From NCBI RefSeq assembly GCF_000521505.1, contig NZ_CP003915.1, positions 124,001 to 188,000 of the forward strand: 64,000 nt of DNA, in the 5' to 3' direction. Below are positions 34,241-42,869 of this stretch, piece after piece (position 1 is the first letter of the stretch; each line of letters opens with the position of its first letter). Source of the stretch: Advenella mimigardefordensis DPN7 (lineage in GTDB: Bacteria; Pseudomonadota; Gammaproteobacteria; Burkholderiales; Burkholderiaceae_B). The position numbers and the translations under genes are program-made. A model generated the notes under the pieces. The model ran no database searches. It saw only the letters and a list, made by a program, of their open reading frames with translations, and was not told the DNA's origin.

Positions 34241-35304
34241 GCGAAGTAGAACAATTACGGGTGGATGCCTCTGAACTGCAGCAGTTTACCGAGTCCATCT
34301 TCGTGGGCGCTGGATTGAACGCGGTTCACGCAGGGCAGGTCGCCGACAGTCTGGTCAAATCCGACCTGAGAGGCACCCATTCGCATGGCGTCGTACGTAT
34401 CCCTTTTCTAATAGATCGCCTGTTCAAAGGAGGCGCCAACGCAGATCCGCAAATAAAAATTCTGCGTGAAGCACCGGCGACCGCACTGCTTGACGGCGAT
34501 CGTGCGCTAGGCGCCGTGACAGCAACCCATGCCATGCGTATTGCAATGGAAAAGGCACAAACAGCCGGTGTGGGCTTTGTCGCGGTAAACAACAGTGATT
34601 TTATCGGAGCTTGCGCGCATTATGCTCTTATGGCGATGCCTAAAAACATGATAGGCATTGCGTGGACTAACGGCTATCCCGGGATGACTCCCTGGGGGGG
34701 AAGCGTCAACAACATTGGCAATAATCCCATTGCTTTCGCTGCTCCTGGGCTGGCGCAGGGACCGGTGGTGCTGGATATGGCGCTGAGTGTAGCCGCAGGC
34801 GGAAAGGTGCGACTAGCCGCGAAAAACAATCGTCGCATTCCCACGGATTGGATCATTGATCGCCATGGGCAGCCAACCGATAACCCGGCTGATCTGGCCG
34901 CAGGAGGGGCATTGCTGCCACTGGGCTACAAAGGGTATGGGCTGGCCGTATTCGGGGAGATTCTTTGCGGTGTGCTCACTGGTTCACGTATTTTGTCTGA
35001 GATACCTGCCTGGTTTGTTGATACTCAGCGGGACATTGGCAATGGGCATATTCATATGGCCATTGATATATCGTCATTTATCGAGCCTGAGGCGTTCAAG
35101 CACAGAGTCGATGAAATGGCCATGATGCTTAAAAATACCCCACTGCTTACCGGTATGCACGAGATCCTGCTGCCTGGAGAGCGCGCCTGGCGTGTTCAGC
35201 AAGAGCAACTGAGCACAGGAATTCGCCTATCGGCCTCTGTATGGAAGGATTTGCTGGAACTGGCAGATCGCCTGAATATATTCGCACCGACAACACAGCA
35301 ATAG
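34237..35304 (+). CDS. Ldh/malate dehydrogenase-family (YlbC/ComC-type) oxidoreductase
   Basis: A 355-residue member of the PF02615 family of NAD(P)-dependent 2-hydroxyacid and imine reductases (YlbC, AllD, ComC, DpkA), unrelated to Rossmann-fold Ldh. The invariant segment SDLRGTHSHGVVRIP, with the catalytic histidine, is at about 46-60. AATHAMRIAMEKA, GNNPIAFAAP (about 165-174) and LPLGYKGYGLAVFGEIL are further landmarks. Translation is coupled to the SDR gene through ATGA. With the SDR and the Gfo/Idh gene it gives three different dehydrogenases in one operon, suggesting sequential oxidation of a polyol or sugar acid. Confidence 0.9.
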   Translation: MSEVEQLRVDASELQQFTESIFVGAGLNAVHAGQVADSLVKSDLRGTHSHGVVRIPFLIDRLFKGGANADPQIKILREAPATALLDGDRALGAVTATHAMRIAMEKAQTAGVGFVAVNNSDFIGACAHYALMAMPKNMIGIAWTNGYPGMTPWGGSVNNIGNNPIAFAAPGLAQGPVVLDMALSVAAGGKVRLAAKNNRRIPTDWIIDRHGQPTDNPADLAAGGALLPLGYKGYGLAVFGEILCGVLTGSRILSEIPAWFVDTQRDIGNGHIHMAIDISSFIEPEAFKHRVDEMAMMLKNTPLLTGMHEILLPGERAWRVQQEQLSTGIRLSASVWKDLLELADRLNIFAPTTQQ

Positions 35305-35337
35305 TTGCCGCTTTCAATACTTGAACTGAAAAACAAT

Positions 35338-36183
35338 ATGCTAACTACACAAGACCTTACGCTGGCCCATTTAACGATTAGCGCCACGCCTGCGCAAACC
35401 ATCGAAGCTGCAGCTGCAGCCGGCTTCGGAGCCACAGGTATCCGAATTTGCGGACGACGACCGGGCGATGCGTTTGCAACTCCTGTTCTAAATAATCCTT
35501 CAACAATTAGTGCACTGCGAAATCAGGCAACCGAACTGGGTGTGAGATTGTCTAACGTGTCGGGTTATCAGTTTTATCCAGAAACCAGCATCGATCAGGT
35601 GAAGCCAGTCATAGACGCCACCGCAGAGCTGGGCGTACCGATACTGGTGGCTAACAGTTTTGATCCTGATGAGTCGCGGTTCATGGACACGTTTGCCAGC
35701 TATTGCGAATTGGCTGAAAAGGCCGGGATTCGGGTGGCGCTGGAGTTTCTGCCATATAGTGGTGTTCGTACGCTAGAGGCCGCCTGGCGTGTTGTCCAGG
35801 TCAGCAGCTGTAACCAGGCCGGGTTATTGCTGGACGCATTGCATCTGGCTCGCTCCGGTGCGACGCCTGAACACATCAGACTCGTCCCGGCTGAGCGGAT
35901 TGTGTTTGCCCAATTATGTGATGCAAACCCGTTTTCAGGAGCGATGACAGACGATGCGCTATTACTGGAGGCCCGTGGTGCGCGTCTCCCGGCTGGTGAA
36001 GGCGTATTACCCTTGTTTCAGTTTTTAGATGAACTGCCCGTCAATTGTGAAATTGAATATGAAGTGGCCAGGCAGGATATGAGAGGCAAAACACCCACGG
36101 AAAAGGCCCGTGTGGCAGCTGCTGATGCGGCGTCTTTCATGGCGCGGTATCATGCGCGACAGCATGGCATGGAGGTGCTGTAA
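35338..36183 (+). CDS. Sugar phosphate isomerase/epimerase-like TIM-barrel protein
   Basis: A 281-residue protein of the xylose-isomerase-like TIM-barrel family (AP endonuclease 2 superfamily). The metal-binding residues fit VALEFLPYSG (Glu), AGLLLDALHLARSG (Asp and His), FAQLCDAN and EIEYEV (Glu near the end). Members isomerise or epimerise sugars and keto-acids or dehydrate inosose. ATG 35338 is used because the open frame before it starts only from TTG in the 33-nt gap. It is followed after one base by the Gfo/Idh gene. Exact chemistry cannot be deduced. Confidence 0.85.
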   Translation: MLTTQDLTLAHLTISATPAQTIEAAAAAGFGATGIRICGRRPGDAFATPVLNNPSTISALRNQATELGVRLSNVSGYQFYPETSIDQVKPVIDATAELGVPILVANSFDPDESRFMDTFASYCELAEKAGIRVALEFLPYSGVRTLEAAWRVVQVSSCNQAGLLLDALHLARSGATPEHIRLVPAERIVFAQLCDANPFSGAMTDDALLLEARGARLPAGEGVLPLFQFLDELPVNCEIEYEVARQDMRGKTPTEKARVAAADAASFMARYHARQHGMEVL

Positions 36184-36184
36184 G

Positions 36185-37210
36185 ATGCCCTCATCCACAA
36201 GCGGACTTCGAATTGGTGTCATCGGTTGCGGCATGATCAGTGCTGATCATCTGGCCGCTTGGTCCAACTGTAGAAACGCAGTGGTTGCCGCTGTATGCGA
36301 TTCCTCAGTCGAACGTGCCAGGGAACGGGCTGCGCAGTTTGCAATAGCGCAAGTGTATGACTCACCTGAAATTATGTTCGAGCAGGAAAAACTAGATGCA
36401 GTAGATATCATCACGCCACGCGAGACACACGCTGCGCTGGTCCGTATGGCGGCCAGATATGGTGTACATGCCCTATGTGAAAAGCCACTATGTCCGACTT
36501 ATGACGAGGCATTGGCATTGGTTCAGGAAATTGGTTCGTCGATTCGCGTCATGGTCAATGAGAATTGGCGATACCGGGCATACTTCAAAAAAATCGGTGA
36601 ATGGATAGATGCGGGCAGGCTCGGTACGATCACGCAGGCACGTATTGCCTTATGGCGTTCCAGTATGCTGCCGCGCACCGGCGATGGACGAATACATGCC
36701 TTCACTCGTCAGCCATTCCTTCAGAATGAGCAGCGCGTTCTGATTGCAGAGTCACTGATCCATGAGATTGACGTCGTTCGTTCACTTTTTGGCGAAATGT
36801 CGCTGATTGCCTGTTGTACCGCAAGGGCATGTCCGGCGCTTCAGGGAGAGGATAGTGCGACGCTCTTGCTGCGCTCAAAATCGGGGTTCCCGGTCACGAT
36901 AGACGGTGTTATGACTGCAGCCGGCCACGACACACGCGCACCTGACCGACTGGAGATCGCTGGAACACGGTGCAGCGTGATATTGGACAATGCTGTGCTC
37001 AGGCTGATTGGCGAGGAGCAGGACACCATCACCTACGACGAGTCCGAAATAAGGCAGGGGTGTTTCAATGCCTCGATCCAGCACTTTGCAGACCGTTTGC
37101 TCGACCAGAGTCCGTTCTGGACTAGTGCCCGGGATCAGCTTGCCAGTTTGCAGCTAATGGAACAGGCTTATCGTTCGGCGGGGCAGCCTGCTGTTCTGAC
37201 TAACGAGTAG
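36185..37210 (+). CDS. Gfo/Idh/MocA-family oxidoreductase
   Basis: A 341-residue NAD(P)-dependent sugar or inositol dehydrogenase. The Rossmann motif is RIGVIGCGMISADHLAAW (about 8-25). The EKP motif that carries the catalytic lysine is in CEKPLCPTYDEAL (about 98-110). The C-terminal alpha/beta domain contains LIHEIDVVRSLFGEM, where the histidine is the typical catalytic one. ATG 36185 follows the isomerase stop by one base; the longer open frame lies inside that gene. Family members work on pyranoses, inositols and deoxy sugars, consistent with the neighbouring isomerase. Confidence 0.9.
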   Translation: MPSSTSGLRIGVIGCGMISADHLAAWSNCRNAVVAAVCDSSVERARERAAQFAIAQVYDSPEIMFEQEKLDAVDIITPRETHAALVRMAARYGVHALCEKPLCPTYDEALALVQEIGSSIRVMVNENWRYRAYFKKIGEWIDAGRLGTITQARIALWRSSMLPRTGDGRIHAFTRQPFLQNEQRVLIAESLIHEIDVVRSLFGEMSLIACCTARACPALQGEDSATLLLRSKSGFPVTIDGVMTAAGHDTRAPDRLEIAGTRCSVILDNAVLRLIGEEQDTITYDESEIRQGCFNASIQHFADRLLDQSPFWTSARDQLASLQLMEQAYRSAGQPAVLTNE

Positions 37211-37271
37211 TAAAAAGACACTGGCGTATTGTACGCCTCTGCGCCCTATCAATCATATAAAGGAAAATGAA

Positions 37272-37958
37272 ATGGCCCTGGCAGGAGAAGCGCTAATTGC
37301 GATCTGGAATGATATCGCACCTGAAATGCGTGAAGATTTTTTCGAATGGCATCCGCGCGAACACATGGTAGAAAGGCTTGGGATTCCTGGCTTTATAAGA
37401 GGCCGACGCTATATTGCAGTGGACGCTCAGGTTGAATTTCTGACGCTGTATGAAGTGGCCAATGCTGACGTACTGGTGAGCGATGTTTATAAAACTCGCC
37501 TGACCAATCCTACGCCGTGGTCGACGAAGACATTACCCGCATTTCGCAATAATGTCCGGGGTGGGTGTCAGATCCATTACAGCCAGGGGTATGCGATGGG
37601 CGGCTTCATAAAGACTATACGCATCACGACTGGGAACGACAGCAAGGCCTCGTTCATAAAGCATATTGTTAACAACATGTTGCCAGGTCTGATCGACTTG
37701 CCTCGAATAACAGGCGTGCATTTGGTAGAGAACGATGCTGCATTGACCGGGGGGAATTCTGGTAATCAGCGAGGACGGGTTATTCAATTGCCTGACTTGA
37801 TACTTATGGTTGAAGGTTCGGACGAAATAGGGGTGAGTGATGCATGTGCACAACATCTACCCGAGGATGCGCTGCTACGGGCTGGTGCTGACGATGACGT
37901 AATCAATGGCTTGTACCGATTGGAATACAGCATACAGAACCTGCTTCAGCCGATGTGA
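37272..37958 (+). CDS. Uncharacterised protein, last gene of the dehydrogenase operon
   Basis: A 228-residue soluble protein that I cannot place with certainty. It begins ALAGEALIAIWNDIAPEMRE and contains WHPREHMVERLGIPGFIRGR (about 24-43), a segment recalling EthD-like and other dimeric alpha/beta-barrel proteins. The two halves may be two such repeats, but there is no clear catalytic motif. AAGGAAA precedes the ATG. It follows the Gfo/Idh gene after 61 nt on the same strand, so it is probably co-expressed. A long hairpin lies beyond its stop. Role in the pathway unknown. Confidence 0.7.
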   Translation: MALAGEALIAIWNDIAPEMREDFFEWHPREHMVERLGIPGFIRGRRYIAVDAQVEFLTLYEVANADVLVSDVYKTRLTNPTPWSTKTLPAFRNNVRGGCQIHYSQGYAMGGFIKTIRITTGNDSKASFIKHIVNNMLPGLIDLPRITGVHLVENDAALTGGNSGNQRGRVIQLPDLILMVEGSDEIGVSDACAQHLPEDALLRAGADDDVINGLYRLEYSIQNLLQPM

Positions 37959-37995
37959 TGTGACAATTACTGCGCAGATAAAGTCAGGCGTGAAA

Positions 37996-38036
37996 GCCGG
38001 TAAAGATGAAAATGACAGTATTTCATCTTTACCGGC
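37996..38036. terminator. 16-bp perfect stem-loop between convergent genes
   Basis: GCCGGTAAAGATGAAA (37996-38011) and TTTCATCTTTACCGGC (38021-38036) form a perfect stem with a 9-nt loop. It lies between the ends of the uncharacterised gene (plus) and the Bug receptor gene (minus). No long T-tract follows on either side, but the stem is exceptionally stable for this window. Bidirectional terminator is the likely role. Confidence 0.65.
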
Positions 38037-38092
38037 GTTGATCATTACTGCTTCGGGAACGCGAGTGAAATCCGCTAGCGTCCGGTCGTATC

Positions 38093-39088
38093 TTAGGTTG
38101 TTGAGCCTGGCACGATTTTCGTCAATTCTGCAACTTTTCTGAACGTTTCGGATTCTTTTGCAATGCGCTGGCTGAAGGCTTCGGGGGTGTCACCACCAGC
38201 GGTAATACCAAGTGTGACGAGGCCCTCCCGGACTTCTTTGGTTTTCAGCGCTTCCAGCAGTGCTCCGTAAATTTTATCAGTGATGTTGCGTGGCGTGCCT
38301 TTGGGCGCGTGTAGACCAAACCAGTTGCTGGCCGTCTCCAGGTCAGGCAAACCTGCTTCGCGAACTGTCGGTACATCCGGGTAATTAGGATCGCGCTTTT
38401 TTCCATATAGCAGTATGGGCCGCAAGCTGCCATCTTTAGCGTGCGAGTTCATGACAATATTGCTTAGCAAGCTCAATTGCACGCGGTTGGAGATCAGATC
38501 CGGCATGATCTGGCTGCCACCTTTGAAGTGCACAGCATCAATATCAAGTTTCGCCAGCATCCTGAAATATTCAAGATAAAGATGCATATTGCCTCCGGCA
38601 CCGGAGTCTCCATAAAACATCGTATGAGGTTTGCTTTTTGCCAGCGCGATAAACTCCTGGATATTGGTTGCCGGTACCTGCTTGTTGATGGTGAGAAATT
38701 GATCTCCTTCTCCGAACATTGAGATGTGTTCCAGATCTTTTTGGGGATCGACTGACATCGACATGGTATGTGGCGAGACGGTAATCTGACCAATACTTGA
38801 CGCAAGAAGTGTATATCCGTCTGGTGACGATCGTGCCACTTGTGCAGTGGCGATATTGCCAGCTGCTCCCGGCTTATTTTCTACCACTATTGTCTGGCCC
38901 AGAATACGGCTCATTTGTGTGGCAAAAAGCCGAGGCAAGGCATCGGTTGTGCCGCCTGCGGAAAAGCCAACCACTATCTTGATGGGTTTGACGGGAAAAT
39001 TGTTTGTGTTCGCATAAGCGGGAAGTGCTGCTGCGAGCGGTGCAATACTGGCATATTGCAGGAATCTGCGTCTGTTATTCCGAGCCAT
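38093..39088 (-). CDS. Bug/TctC-family periplasmic solute receptor
   Basis: A 331-residue extracytoplasmic receptor of the Bug family, which is strongly expanded in Bordetella and relatives and binds carboxylates, amino acids, nicotinate or similar small molecules. The signal has a twin-arginine-like start (RRRFLQYASIAPLAAALPAYA, about 6-26). The mature start has the family hallmark PVKPIKIVVGFSAGGTTDALPR and later ENKPGAAGNIAT. ATG 39088 has GAGAG upstream; an in-frame ATG 15 nt earlier is less likely. It faces the five-gene dehydrogenase operon and could serve as its uptake receptor. The membrane TctAB partners are not in the window. Confidence 0.9.
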   Translation of the reverse strand: MARNNRRRFLQYASIAPLAAALPAYANTNNFPVKPIKIVVGFSAGGTTDALPRLFATQMSRILGQTIVVENKPGAAGNIATAQVARSSPDGYTLLASSIGQITVSPHTMSMSVDPQKDLEHISMFGEGDQFLTINKQVPATNIQEFIALAKSKPHTMFYGDSGAGGNMHLYLEYFRMLAKLDIDAVHFKGGSQIMPDLISNRVQLSLLSNIVMNSHAKDGSLRPILLYGKKRDPNYPDVPTVREAGLPDLETASNWFGLHAPKGTPRNITDKIYGALLEALKTKEVREGLVTLGITAGGDTPEAFSQRIAKESETFRKVAELTKIVPGSTT

Positions 39089-39368
39089 CGTCTTGTCTCT
39101 CATTCTATATGTTTAGGTCTGATGTATGGGTGCCTCGGCATACTCACTTGCATGCGTATTACGCCTGGAGACAACTGCATTACAACGGATCGGCCGGTCA
39201 ATGTCCAAAACGATTTATGTATATGAGGCCTAAGCGTTTGCTTAGGGCTCGTAGGCAACTGCTCATCACAACGACGTTGCTCAAAGGGTGGTTACACCTG
39301 GTTAGGCATAGATAATCGTGACCGCACAGTCTTCGGTGCGGGCACCAGATCACGGGCACACTTTTCTC

Positions 39369-40194
39369 TCATGGAAGGCTCACCCGCCGCTCAAGCACAT
39401 TTGTCATTTGCCTGATCAGTTCCGCAGCCGGGCCGCTCTTGTCCCATGCATAGAGCGAAACCAGGATTGCGGGCGTCTTGCCTAACGGTGCATACTCACG
39501 CACACGCCGCCCGGCTGCGGCTTTGACTGGTAGCACGGACAAACCCAGGCCTGTTTCTACGCCGACCAGCACGCTTTGAAAGCTGCTGCCTGAAAAAGCA
39601 ACGTACCATTTTCGGCGTTCCCGTTCGATCTGATCAAACATGGCCTCGCGGTACAGCCCGCCGGGTGGAAAAGTAACCAGCGCAATGGGATCGGACCAGT
39701 GCTGGCTATTGTCTGCGCTTTCTGACGATGACAATATCGAGTTCCCCGGCACGGTAACGTTCGCCCAGATTGCGGCTCAGGCCGGTGGTGATGTCCAGCC
39801 GGACCGAGCGGTGCTGATGCGTGCAGGCCCTGAAAACGGCCGCCATTTGATCGGTCACCAGATCTTCGGGCAGCCCGATGCGTATGGATTGGGTGCCGGC
39901 CGGGTCGCCCAGCATGGCTTGCGCTTCGCGTTCCAGCGCAAGTATGCGTCTGGCGTAACCGGCCAGCCGTTCACCCGGCACGGTGGCCTGTACCGGACGG
40001 GCGTTGCGGTGCACCAGTTGCTGGCCAACGGCAGATTCGAGTCTTGCCAGTTGCTGACTGACGGTCGATTGCGTCAGATGCAGGCGATCCGCTGCAGCCG
40101 TGAAGCTGCCGGTATCCACAATTTCGACAAACGCGGCAAGAAGGCGGGGATCAAGCAGTTTCGTCACCCTGGCTGATAAGTGTTCTGACAGCAA
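39369..40194 (-). pseudogene. LysR-family regulator broken by a frameshift
   Basis: Two overlapping open frames together make one LysR protein. The first (from 40194) holds the helix-turn-helix (LLAAFVEIVDTGSFTAAADR, then LHLTQSTVSQQLARLESAVG) and the start of the ligand domain up to GELDIVIVRK, where it stops. The second frame supplies SADNSQHWSDPIALVTFPPG and the rest to SLP at 39369. The switch falls near 39719-39721, where AAA on the coding strand has probably gained a base. Either the gene is inactive or the base is a sequencing error. It lies 280 nt upstream of the Bug gene. Confidence 0.8.
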
Positions 40195-40445
40195 TTATAA
40201 TCACAACATGCACAATCTTAATATTTATTATTTAATAATTTAATTTCCAAATACTATGCGGCTTGACTATACTGGCTGCGGTTCGGTATCCAAATGACCC
40301 GCCTCATGGCACAGCGGGCGTACAAACCGGTATGCGTTCACTCGTTGTACCTGTATCGCTGATCATCCGGCAAGCGGGTTAGCGCCGGTTGTGCAGCGCC
40401 ATGCCGGTCAGCCCCGTCTGCATTCAACACGAGTCCGGAGGTCAT

Positions 40446-41114
40446 ATGACCAGATCGATTGTCCTGGCAGTGCTCGCCGCTGTGATGCTGGCCTGCATGC
40501 CTGTTTTCCCGGGAGCAGTCATGGCAGCTTATCCTTTGCATGTGGCAGCAGGCAATGACGATGTCGCTGCTATCGAACAACTGATATCCGGCGGAGCAGA
40601 AACAGATGCACGCGATAGCTCGGGTGCCACAGCGTTGCTGGTGGCGACAAGGGCGAACAAGGTGCGTGCTGCGCAAGCGCTGATTGCGGCAGGTGCCGAT
40701 GTAAACGCCAAAGACAACATCAGTGACAGTGCATATTTGTATGCGGGCGCCAGGGGTCATCTGGAAATCCTGAAGCTTGCGCTGGCGCATGGCGCTGATC
40801 TGGCAAGCACCAACCGGTATGGTGGGACGGCACTGATTCCTGCTGCCGAACGCGGTCATGTGCAAACCGTGAGAACGCTGATTGAAGCCGGGGTGGATGT
40901 TGACCACATTAATAATCTGGGATGGACCGCGCTTCTGGAGGCCATTATTCTTGGCTCAGGCGGCAAGCAGCATCAGCAGATCGTGGATGCCCTGTTGGCG
41001 GCGGGCGCCAACCCCAATCTGGCTGATCGCGAAGGCGTGACGCCGCTTGCTCATGCGCGGTCACATGGCTACCGGGAAATAGAAAACAGGCTGCGCGCTG
41101 CGGGCGCGCGGTGA
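40446..41114 (+). CDS. Exported ankyrin-repeat protein
   Basis: A 222-residue protein with an N-terminal signal peptide (RSIVLAVLAAVMLACMPVFPG, cleavage near VMA-AY at about residue 28). It is followed by about five ankyrin repeats: LHVAAGNDDVAAIEQLISGG, GATALLVATRANKVRAAQAL and GTALIPAAERGHVQTVRTLI among them. Ankyrin proteins bind partner proteins; periplasmic single-domain forms in Proteobacteria are often linked to catalase or oxidative-stress genes, but no such gene is here. ATG 40446 is used; the frame is open 19 codons further back without a signal peptide. The deaminase gene follows after 19 nt. Confidence 0.85.
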   Translation: MTRSIVLAVLAAVMLACMPVFPGAVMAAYPLHVAAGNDDVAAIEQLISGGAETDARDSSGATALLVATRANKVRAAQALIAAGADVNAKDNISDSAYLYAGARGHLEILKLALAHGADLASTNRYGGTALIPAAERGHVQTVRTLIEAGVDVDHINNLGWTALLEAIILGSGGKQHQQIVDALLAAGANPNLADREGVTPLAHARSHGYREIENRLRAAGAR

Positions 41115-41133
41115 TCTTTGAAGGGATACATTG

Positions 41134-41607
41134 ATGCAACAGAATACGCGTTTTCTCCAACAGGCAATCGAGCTGGCATTTACCAATGCAGAAAAAGGGG
41201 GACGCCCGTTTGGCGCTGTGGTCGTACGCAACGGTCAGGTGATTGCCCAGGCGGCCAACGAGATCCTGACAACCAACGATCCCACCGCACATGCCGAGTT
41301 GCTGGCCATCAGAGCGGCCAGTCAGTATCTTGGCTCGGCCAGCCTGGCGGGTTGCAGCGTATTTGCCAGCGGTCATCCTTGCCCCATGTGTATGGCTGCA
41401 ATGAGGCTGGCCGGCATCAGCGAAGTGACCTACGCGTATAGCAATGAGGACGGTGCGCCCTACGGTCTTTCGACAGCAGACTTGTATGCCGATCTGGCCA
41501 GGCCGTTTGCCGAGCAGTCCATGGCCATTCGTCATGCGCCTGTCCGGCTTGCTGACAGACCCGATCTGTACGTGCATTGGAAACACCAGGAACAACAAGG
41601 CCGGTGA
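41134..41607 (+). CDS. Nucleoside/guanine deaminase of the CDA fold
   Basis: A 157-residue zinc hydrolase of the cytidine/deoxycytidylate deaminase superfamily. The zinc ligands and proton shuttle are H53-A-E55 (TAHAELLAI) and C83-P-M-C86 (HPCPMCMAAM). The length and the start LQQAIELAFTNAEKGGRPFGAVVV match guanine deaminases and related nucleoside deaminases rather than TadA. A TTG three bases upstream gives the same frame with one extra residue. It is followed after 4 nt by an MFS gene, which suggests that base or nucleoside transport and deamination go together. Confidence 0.87.
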   Translation: MQQNTRFLQQAIELAFTNAEKGGRPFGAVVVRNGQVIAQAANEILTTNDPTAHAELLAIRAASQYLGSASLAGCSVFASGHPCPMCMAAMRLAGISEVTYAYSNEDGAPYGLSTADLYADLARPFAEQSMAIRHAPVRLADRPDLYVHWKHQEQQGR

Positions 41608-41611
41608 GTCA

Positions 41612-42865
41612 ATGATGCGGGTTCAATCGCCACTTGCGCGCGTCCTGCTGGTCGCCACGGTCGCGCTGATAGGGTTTAATCTGCGGCCCTTCATTACCAG
41701 TATCGGGCCGCTGGCCGGCGATATTCGTGAACACACGGGCCTGGGCTTGCAAGGCATGGCCATGCTTACGCTGGTGCCGATGGTGTTGATGGGATGTGTC
41801 GCGTTTGTCGGACCGGCGCTGCAAAGCGCATTCGGTGCACGTCGCTCTATCATCGTGGCGCTGCTGGTGATTTGCAGCGGATGCGCCTTGCGTCTGCTGA
41901 GCATCAGCGGCTGGAGTCTGATTGCCACCGCCGCGTTGATCGGCCTGGGGGTCGCCGTCATACAGGCGATTTTTCCGGGAATCATCAAGCGAGAGTTTGC
42001 CGGTCATGTCGGGCCCATGATGGGGCTTTATTCGGCCATGCTCATGGGGGGCGGGGCGTTGGGCGCGGTCTCGGCGCCTGCCATGTCGGCAACGACAGGG
42101 ATCTGGAGCCTTGGGCTGGCCTGGTTTGCCTTGCCCGCCGCTGCGGCGCTCATGCTGGCATGGCGGTCTCTGCCGCTGGATGCAGGCGCGATCAGGCAGC
42201 AGGGTACAGCCCGGCTGTTGCTGGCCAGACCTCGCACCTGGCTCCTGATGCTCTGTTTTGGTCTGATGAATGGTGGCTACACGTCTGTGGTCGCCTGGCT
42301 GGCGCCGGCCTATCAGGAGCTTGGCTGGAGCGCCGGGGCCAGTGGCGGTTTGCTGGCCGTGCTGGCGGTGAGCCAGGCGCTGGCGGCGCTGACAGTGCCG
42401 TTGTTTGCCCGGAGTTCAATGGATCGCAGGCCCTGGCTGTTGTTCACACTTGTGATGCAGGCCGGTGGGTTTGCAGGCCTGGCGCTGGCGTCAGACTACG
42501 CCGCACTTGCCTGGGTGGTTATGCTCGGGTGTGGCCTGGGCGGCTGCTTTGCCTTGTTGCTGATTGTGGCGCTGGATCATCTGCCCGATCCTGCACAGGC
42601 GGGCGCGCTGTCAGCCCTCATGCAGGGCGGTGGATTTCTGATTGCTGCCGCTCCTGCCTGGTTTGTTGCGGTATTGCATGACGTGACCGGTAGTTATGGA
42701 GCCGGATGGATGGGTCATCTGGCGGCGGTGCTCATGGTTGCCATGCTGACTCTGCGTTTTTCTCCCAAACAGTATGCACGCGTCATGCGGGCACAGACAG
42801 CAGAGAGCAGGCAACAGGATACATTGTTGGCCGCCGCTGTAACGCCAGGCCAGGATACGTGCTGA
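41612..42865 (+). CDS. MFS transporter of the CynX/NimT type
   Basis: A 417-residue inner-membrane carrier with about twelve hydrophobic helices. LIGFNLRPFITSIGPLAGDI near the N-terminus (about 15-34) is the recognisable start of the CynX/NimT/YeaN branch of the major facilitator superfamily, proteins linked to cyanate and 2-nitroimidazole transport. The central loop is short. ATG 41612 or ATG 41615 may be used; the open frame upstream lies in the deaminase gene. It ends 4 nt from the end of the convergent MBL gene. The cargo is not known; a purine base is possible from the neighbour. Confidence 0.87.
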   Translation: MMRVQSPLARVLLVATVALIGFNLRPFITSIGPLAGDIREHTGLGLQGMAMLTLVPMVLMGCVAFVGPALQSAFGARRSIIVALLVICSGCALRLLSISGWSLIATAALIGLGVAVIQAIFPGIIKREFAGHVGPMMGLYSAMLMGGGALGAVSAPAMSATTGIWSLGLAWFALPAAAALMLAWRSLPLDAGAIRQQGTARLLLARPRTWLLMLCFGLMNGGYTSVVAWLAPAYQELGWSAGASGGLLAVLAVSQALAALTVPLFARSSMDRRPWLLFTLVMQAGGFAGLALASDYAALAWVVMLGCGLGGCFALLLIVALDHLPDPAQAGALSALMQGGGFLIAAAPAWFVAVLHDVTGSYGAGWMGHLAAVLMVAMLTLRFSPKQYARVMRAQTAESRQQDTLLAAAVTPGQDTC

Positions 42866-42869
42866 GCGA

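Noticed and set aside
41794-42681. 295-codon frame inside the MFS transporter gene
   Set aside because: Arginine- and glycine-rich out-of-frame reading of a conserved membrane protein, a common high-GC artefact.
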